Shown: one piece after another, positions 53,201-56,638 of the stretch
Layout of the letters: every line of letters begins with the position of its first letter
Position numbering within the stretch: the stretch's first letter is position 1
Assembly (NCBI GenBank): GCA_937901015.1
Contig: CALCGQ010000084.1
Coordinates: forward strand, 1 to 56,638
Direction of reading: 5' to 3'
Length of the DNA stretch: 56,638 bases
Origin: an uncultured Bacteroidota bacterium
GTDB taxonomy: Bacteria > Bacteroidota > Bacteroidia > Bacteroidales > F082
Translations under genes and position numbers: made by a program
The notes under the pieces: model-generated
The model's input: the letters and a program-made list of their open reading frames with translations, nothing else
Database searches by the model: none
What the model was told of the DNA's origin: nothing

Positions 53201-53630
53201 AAATTTTAAGGCAAGTCAGCAAGGTGAATTAAGATGGACATATTCACTAACTTCAGCAAATGATAATACTGATATGTTTGCAACTAAGTTTAGTTGGGGA
53301 GAACGTGTTCCAATATTATCAAGAGTAAAGCTTCCAACCGTTGGAGCTATTGATACTAAACTTGTTTCGAAGTCAATTATCGATTTAAGAGTTCCAAATT
53401 TGCTATTGGTTAATTCTACCATTTCCATAGAAGATAATGGAGTAATACTACATATTAGAGAAGTTGAAGGCGATCATGCAATTTTAGATATCCGCAGGAT
53501 AATTGAAGAAACTGGAGCTATTTCTGCACAAGAAGTGAATATCTTGGAAGAAGAGATATCACGACTAACTTCTCCTTTATTAATTGAACATTTTGAAACT
53601 AAATTTATCAGACTGGTTTTTGATAAATAA
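50232..53630 (+). CDS. GH38 family alpha-mannosidase
   Basis: 1132 residues, normal for large GH38 enzymes. Signal peptide 1-20. A beta-rich N-terminal region precedes the GH38 catalytic domain from residue 275. Zinc site HTHTDIGYT at 282-290 and putative nucleophile Asp399 in AMQNDINGIAW. The middle and C-terminal domains (GH38C; about 620-1132) follow. It removes alpha-mannose by a retaining mechanism. Together with GH92 and GH20 (27079-31672) it could finish N-glycan mannose trimming. No sorting domain or lipobox, so probably periplasmic. No SusC/SusD pair is nearby. Confidence 0.92.
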   Translation: MKQKVISLFLLLISATLIAQVSSYEYFQGYSEEISGKRFGYHSPLPEVNESLLLRGQDDYNAIEWYSEIVPSNYSNEFATFIWPFGMDVSSTPVDFELSINGVHYVSFSSSRTSDLGPKIIDGAKGSQLILNVTMLDKYEDQMGFAILKIPTTVINKGKPSHFKISTKTNNNNAWFMTFKSSVEKKIDIYQNKVVAKKDGKLFHSLSIDFVHLGEDALAKINIGENNAELLLTAGYNKVEIYVPKVMDTTEIVASIQIANELFSIPAVLTPIREWEIYLVQHTHTDIGYTRPQTEILPEHLRYIDNALDFCDQTDNYPDDAKFRWTCETSWSVREYLNSRPKKQVDRLLKRIQEGRIEATGMFLNFSEIIDESALAAQTKTLRMLKNKGIDVTTAMQNDINGIAWCMVDYYHNTDVKYLTMGIHAHRARKPFNKPTSFWWQSPSGNRLLAYRSEHYQHGNSLSLTTGQQDVLRNNLSKYLSSLEEREYPYDKISLQFSGYITDNSPPSTKACDIIKEWNEKYEWPKLKSALARDFMIYLDEYHNNDIPVQEVAWPDWWTDGVGSAANETKIVRNTQTKMTAITGSMAMAVALGIDMPSDLNSEVEEVYDNLLFYDEHTHGAAESVSDPLAQNTVNQWGMKASYAWEAAKKSHALEEKVLAFIEEDLNTCDQPTIAVFNTLNWERAGMIELFLLHEIIPEGVNFTITDVNDKEIPYQRYERRQEGSYYGLWVEDIPPMGYKTLKINVGKKSNIEDPQISELLENQNYKIDIDTKKGVIASIFDKDLNIELIDQNDTLRLGQLVYEQLDNRHELERLTSGTRDTIYKPLGMTRSTLKNIKTISHASGAIYNSIVLNGEIPICADSRGVTIEIRLYHYQKKIELLYSMHKLPIVDPEGVYVSFPFKLNNGILAFEAQGGIVYPGKNQLGGSSSDWNTIQNFASVRNNNSQVVFVSDEIPLVQFGDINTGRYYYRLEPKTNHIFSWVLNNYWVTNFKASQQGELRWTYSLTSANDNTDMFATKFSWGERVPILSRVKLPTVGAIDTKLVSKSIIDLRVPNLLLVNSTISIEDNGVILHIREVEGDHAILDIRRIIEETGAISAQEVNILEEEISRLTSPLLIEHFETKFIRLVFDK

Positions 53631-53699
53631 TGTGAATTTATACTTTAAATTAAACAATCGTTGGTTTAATGTTATACTAGCACTGTTCAGCAAATTAAA

Positions 53700-54236
53700 A
53701 TGACAAACTATATTATCTACATATTTGTGATTGTATTAATGTTGACCTTTAGACTACAAAGTCAAGAAGTTAATAAATGCTATCAATTTGTAACTGCTTT
53801 TGATTATGTTGAGAATAATATAATTACTAATGATTTTTTAAAAGAAAAGAGTATAAAAATCACCATTGACACAACAGTTCATACTTGGCCTGGAGTACTA
53901 TTTATGATCGATGAATACAACGCTTATAAAATGGACATATCACTTGAAGAATATGAAATGTTGGATAATGAAATAAAAGACAAAATATATTGGGAAAATC
54001 AAGACAGATTATTAAAGATTGACTCAACATACTCTATTGATTGTTTTAAAGATTTCAATCATCAAAGACCAAATGTTATGGTCCGCTTTACTAGAGTGGA
54101 TAATAATGTTTTGAGTGTTTGGATTCGTAAAATTAGAAAGAACCCAAAGAAACATTCGTATGGGAAGTATTTGATAATGTTTTTCGACATAGATAAGAAA
54201 ATTGAAAAAGTAATAGAAACAAATTGGGTTGAATAA
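53700..54236 (+). CDS. Secreted protein of unknown function
   Basis: 178 residues. Signal peptide 1-22 (ending LQSQ). The mature part is rich in aromatic and charged residues (WPGVLFMIDEYNAYKMDIS, FKDFNHQRPNVMVRFTRV) with one Cys pair candidate at 27 and 118. No family recognised. Follows the GH38 gene on the same strand after 69 bases. Codons are AT-rich like the rest. Confidence 0.55.
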   Translation: MTNYIIYIFVIVLMLTFRLQSQEVNKCYQFVTAFDYVENNIITNDFLKEKSIKITIDTTVHTWPGVLFMIDEYNAYKMDISLEEYEMLDNEIKDKIYWENQDRLLKIDSTYSIDCFKDFNHQRPNVMVRFTRVDNNVLSVWIRKIRKNPKKHSYGKYLIMFFDIDKKIEKVIETNWVE

Positions 54237-54289
54237 ATTACGACGGTACAACAACATCTATAAACAATAGCAAAGGTTAGGCTTTCAAC

Positions 54290-54469
54290 TCAAAGCATAG
54301 TCAGATAGTTAAGCCAAGGCCAAGTCAATCCTTCGCTCTTGGTCTGGTATGGAATACCTGCACTAGTTATGGACCCAATATCGTAGCTATATGAACTGGA
54401 TTGACAAGAAAGGTGATCAGTTTGTAAAGATTTTTGTATGTTTATAAATTCTAATTTTACTAATTCTAT
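54290..54469 (-). pseudogene. Possible gene remnant on the minus strand
   Basis: A 59-codon open frame without any plausible start codon, bounded by stops at 54470-54472 and 54290-54292. Its second half (YSYDIGSITSAGIPYQ, then TWPWLNYL) has a more protein-like composition than its AT-rich surroundings. It could be the tail of a lost gene. Weak evidence. Confidence 0.2.
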
Positions 54470-54484
54470 CTAAAACTTATAACT

Positions 54485-54691
54485 ATGAAGAAAAATATGG
54501 GTATGGCAGATAAACTGATCAGATTTCTTGTTGCAATAGCAATAGCAGTATTATATTTTATGAATGTAATCTCTGGAACAGTAGCCATAATACTATTGAT
54601 TTTAGCAGTAATTTTTGTCCTAACAAGTTTTGTGAGCTTCTGTCCACTTTATTTACCTTTTGGAATATCTACTTGCAAAAAGAAATCATAA
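54485..54691 (+). CDS. YgaP-like (DUF2892) membrane protein
   Basis: 68 residues: MKKNMGMADKLIRFLVAIAIAV opening, two membrane segments, then the cysteine-containing FCPLYLPFGISTC. This is the DUF2892 family, the transmembrane part of YgaP without a rhodanese domain. Function unknown, possibly sulfur-related. Ends at the shared terminator. Confidence 0.85.
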   Translation: MKKNMGMADKLIRFLVAIAIAVLYFMNVISGTVAIILLILAVIFVLTSFVSFCPLYLPFGISTCKKKS

Positions 54692-54693
54692 AA

Positions 54694-54728
54694 AAAACGG
54701 GCTGTAATTAATAAATTCAGCCCGTTTT
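54694..54728. terminator. Bidirectional terminator between DUF2892 and ssb
   Basis: Perfect 11-bp stem AAAACGGGCTG/CAGCCCGTTTT (54694-54704, 54718-54728), 13-base loop, A and T runs outside. Confidence 0.92.
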
Positions 54729-54749
54729 CAGATTAATTAGGGTTTGTAA

Positions 54750-55085
54750 TTACTTCTTTCCAAGCATTTGAATTTCGTTAGCAACAACTTCAGTGATGTA
54801 GTTTGTTTTTCCATCTTTATCTTCCCAAGAACGGTAAGTTATTTTACCGGCAATGGCAATTTCATCACCTTTCTTAACATACTTTTCTGCTATTTCTCCT
54901 GTTTTTCCATAGGCAACAACATTATGCCATTGGGTTTCTTCCTGGCGCTCACCATCCTTATCTTTGTAAAATTCATTTGTGGCAAGAGAAAACTTTACTC
55001 TGCTTTTGTTGTCACCATAATTACTGGTTTCAGGGTTCATACCCAAGCGTCCGATTAACTGTACTGAGTTTCTTAAAGTTGTCAT
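54750..55085 (-). CDS. ssb: Single-stranded DNA-binding protein, short form
   Basis: 111 residues: a single OB fold (NSVQLIGRLGMNPETSNYGD, EETQWHNVVAYGKTGEIAEKYVKKGDEIAIAGKI) that ends directly after it in ANEIQMLGKK. The disordered tail and acidic tip that recruit repair proteins in standard SSB are absent, so a longer SSB gene should exist elsewhere. A TATGTTTG box is at 55166-55173 (minus). Confidence 0.93.
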   Translation of the reverse strand: MTTLRNSVQLIGRLGMNPETSNYGDNKSRVKFSLATNEFYKDKDGERQEETQWHNVVAYGKTGEIAEKYVKKGDEIAIAGKITYRSWEDKDGKTNYITEVVANEIQMLGKK

Positions 55086-55314
55086 TGTAGTAATTTTTAG
55101 TTAGTAATTTATTGTATTTATTATTTGTATTTTCATTTCAATATTTATATGAACTAAATCTGATGCAAACATATAATGACTAATAAACCTAAGTCGTATA
55201 ATAACCATTTAGTTACGTTATGTTACGCTTGTAAACGTTTATAAATTATTTTTATACTATATATCAATACTATATAAATATAGTCTGATTGGACAATCTT
55301 GATACCAAAACATA

Positions 55315-55344
55315 TTTGCATGGAGATGAAAATTAATAACTTTG
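55315..55344 (+). promoter_or_regulatory. Promoter close to the deacetylase start
   Basis: TTTG (55315-55318), 18-base spacer, TAACTTTG (55337-55344). The -7 box ends 4 bases before the ATG at 55349, so the message may lack a leader. Confidence 0.5.
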
Positions 55345-55348
55345 CATT

Positions 55349-56119
55349 ATGTTGCGAAGAGTAGTTAATATCTTTACGCTATCGGTTACCTCACTGGTTG
55401 TTATTGCATGGTTATTAGATATAGTATCCCTATATTATTTGATACCATTGGCAGTCTTGTATACAATCATTAATATAATAGGGTCATCCAACATTCAATT
55501 GAATTACTTCACTCATTCATATTGTAATGCAATAACTGAGAGTAAGGAAATTTCATTAACATTTGATGACGGGCCAGACCCGGAGATAACACCTCGACTA
55601 TTGGAGCTTCTTAAAGAAAATAATATTAAGGCAACTTTTTTCTGTATTGGATCAAAAGTCAAAGCTGAGGATACTATCATAAATGAAATACATAATGCCG
55701 GTCATATTATTGGAAATCATACCTACTACCATTCTAAATTTTTTGATTTGTTTTCCGCATCCCGAATGGTGAATGAAATAAACTTTACCAACAATCTGAT
55801 ATATAAGACAATTGGTAAAACTCCACTATTATTCAGGCCTCCATATGGTGTAACAAATCCAATGCTTAAAAGAGCACTTTCTCGTACAAAGTTAATTTCA
55901 ATTGGATGGAGTCTTAGATCACTAGATACTGTAAAGAAAGAAAGTGCCGTTATTGAAAAGCTAAAATCAAAGACTAAACCTGGAGATATTGTTCTGTTTC
56001 ATGATACTGTTCCCGATATAGTTTCAGTTGTTAGAAACTACATCCAGTGGCTTAATGAAAATAATTTCAAAATTGTAAGTTTGAATAACCTCATAAATGT
56101 GCCTGCATATGAAAATTAA
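55349..56119 (+). CDS. Polysaccharide deacetylase (NodB homology) family protein
   Basis: 256 residues. Two N-terminal membrane helices (about 8-44), then the NodB domain: LTFDDGPDPE near 70-79 (metal aspartate), HIIGNHTYYH (metal histidines), LFRPPYG and DIVLFHDT. It removes acetyl groups from GlcNAc-containing polymers or peptidoglycan, probably at the periplasmic face. Its last 11 bases overlap the LolA-like gene, so both are coupled. Confidence 0.92.
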   Translation: MLRRVVNIFTLSVTSLVVIAWLLDIVSLYYLIPLAVLYTIINIIGSSNIQLNYFTHSYCNAITESKEISLTFDDGPDPEITPRLLELLKENNIKATFFCIGSKVKAEDTIINEIHNAGHIIGNHTYYHSKFFDLFSASRMVNEINFTNNLIYKTIGKTPLLFRPPYGVTNPMLKRALSRTKLISIGWSLRSLDTVKKESAVIEKLKSKTKPGDIVLFHDTVPDIVSVVRNYIQWLNENNFKIVSLNNLINVPAYEN

Positions 56120-56638
56120 GCTCCTTTTGTTACTCTCTTTAGTATTTATAGTTTTTACTACTTCCTATTCTCAAGAAGGTGAATTTTCAAATATTTCATC
56201 AATTGATGTTGTTAAGGAGAGACTTATTGAACATTCCGAGTCGACAAACAGTATTGAAAGTAATTTTATACAGGAGAAACACTTATGGATGCTTAATGAA
56301 GTTATTGTAAGTGAAGGAATATTTCTTTTCAAGAAGGACAACAGTGTAAGGTGGCAGTATAATACTCCCATTGAATACACAATCATTATACATAAAGGAA
56401 AATTTACAATTATAAATAGTGATAAAATAAGCGAGTTTGATATTGATTCAAACCCCATGTTTAAAGAAATTAACAAGATGATTGTTACTGCAATAAGAGG
56501 TGATTTTATCAATAACCCTGATTTTTCAGCTATCTTTAAGGAAAGTGATAATCAGTACCTTGTTGAACTTTCACCAACAAATGCACGTGTTAGCAATATG
56601 CTAACTTCAATTAACATATACTTTGACAAATCTTCAAT
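56109..56638 (+). CDS. LolA-like outer membrane lipoprotein carrier (3' end cut by window)
   Basis: 176 codons are present from ATG 56109, and the C-terminus runs off the window. Signal peptide 1-20 (TTSYSQ). The LolA-like core follows: SIESNFIQEKHLWMLNE, EGIFLFKKDNSVRWQYNTP, EFDIDSNPMFKEINKMI. LolA carries lipoproteins across the periplasm, but Bacteroidota have several LolA-like paralogues, and coupling with a deacetylase gene suggests one tied to a glycan or lipid pathway. Confidence 0.82.
   Translation, partial: MKIKLLLLLSLVFIVFTTSYSQEGEFSNISSIDVVKERLIEHSESTNSIESNFIQEKHLWMLNEVIVSEGIFLFKKDNSVRWQYNTPIEYTIIIHKGKFTIINSDKISEFDIDSNPMFKEINKMIVTAIRGDFINNPDFSAIFKESDNQYLVELSPTNARVSNMLTSINIYFDKSS

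Noticed and set aside
54237-54300. Integron attC-like GTTAGGC sequence near 54276
   Set aside because: No matching RYYYAAC partner or hairpin of the right shape was found.
56171-56512. 113-codon minus-strand frame at the window end
   Set aside because: It is antisense to the LolA-like gene, which has a signal peptide and family pattern.

Overview
This 56.6 kb AT-rich chromosomal segment comes from a Bacteroidota bacterium, most likely in or near the Marinilabiliales/Bacteroidales. The evidence is several -33/-7 promoters of the form TTTG ... TAnnTTTG, starts without Shine-Dalgarno sequences, a type IX secretion C-terminal sorting domain, and families typical of the phylum (DUF6249, DUF4296, DUF3822, GH92, short AMP nucleosidase, KdsD, LptB). 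No rRNA, tRNA, CRISPR, insertion sequence or prophage was recognised. Most of the window is housekeeping DNA with small accessory islands.

Layout. 1-5785: end of a TolC-type efflux gene, both methylmalonyl-CoA mutase subunits (succinate/propionate metabolism), a DUF6249 membrane protein. 5986-7469: a three-gene ECF sigma cassette. 7487-10927: penicillin-acylase-family hydrolase, a metal-site microprotein and a P-loop kinase. 11212-17946: malate dehydrogenase, class III-type sirtuin, two FKBP lipoproteins (one degenerate), recX, prfB with its programmed +1 frameshift, and a LruC/DUF4842-type surface lipoprotein. 17997-24323 (minus): membrane protein, rpoN, asnS, dnaG and a GreA-like gene. 24557-27077: two tandem MacB/FtsX-type permeases without an ATPase. 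27079-31672 (minus): a GH20-GH92 operon for glycan trimming; a GH38 alpha-mannosidase lies at 50232-53630. 31843-33294: two tandem small secreted proteins, each with three E-x-Y-I-D-D-I-P-like repeats and a duplicated promoter/operator region, then a run of hairpins that may be a small RNA. 33396-35171: lptB and kdsD (lipopolysaccharide). 35327-40407: recQ, DUF4296 lipoprotein, a hydrolase remnant, a small lipoprotein, a secreted thioredoxin-like protein with a sorting domain, deoC. 40633-41084: two microproteins behind a near-consensus sigma-54 promoter. 41138-49883: ispE, an SDR, an acyl-CoA ligase, amn-holA, a nuclease-fold protein, a DUF3822-rsmD cluster and DUF1697. 53700-56638: unknown secreted protein, YgaP-like membrane protein, ssb, polysaccharide deacetylase and the start of a LolA-like gene.

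The most interesting parts are (1) the paired YIDDIP-repeat secreted proteins with conserved upstream direct repeats spaced about two helical turns apart, (2) the sigma-54-controlled zinc-ribbon microprotein operon in the same window as rpoN, and (3) the hairpin array downstream of lptB. All functional statements rest on reading motifs by eye; no database search was run.
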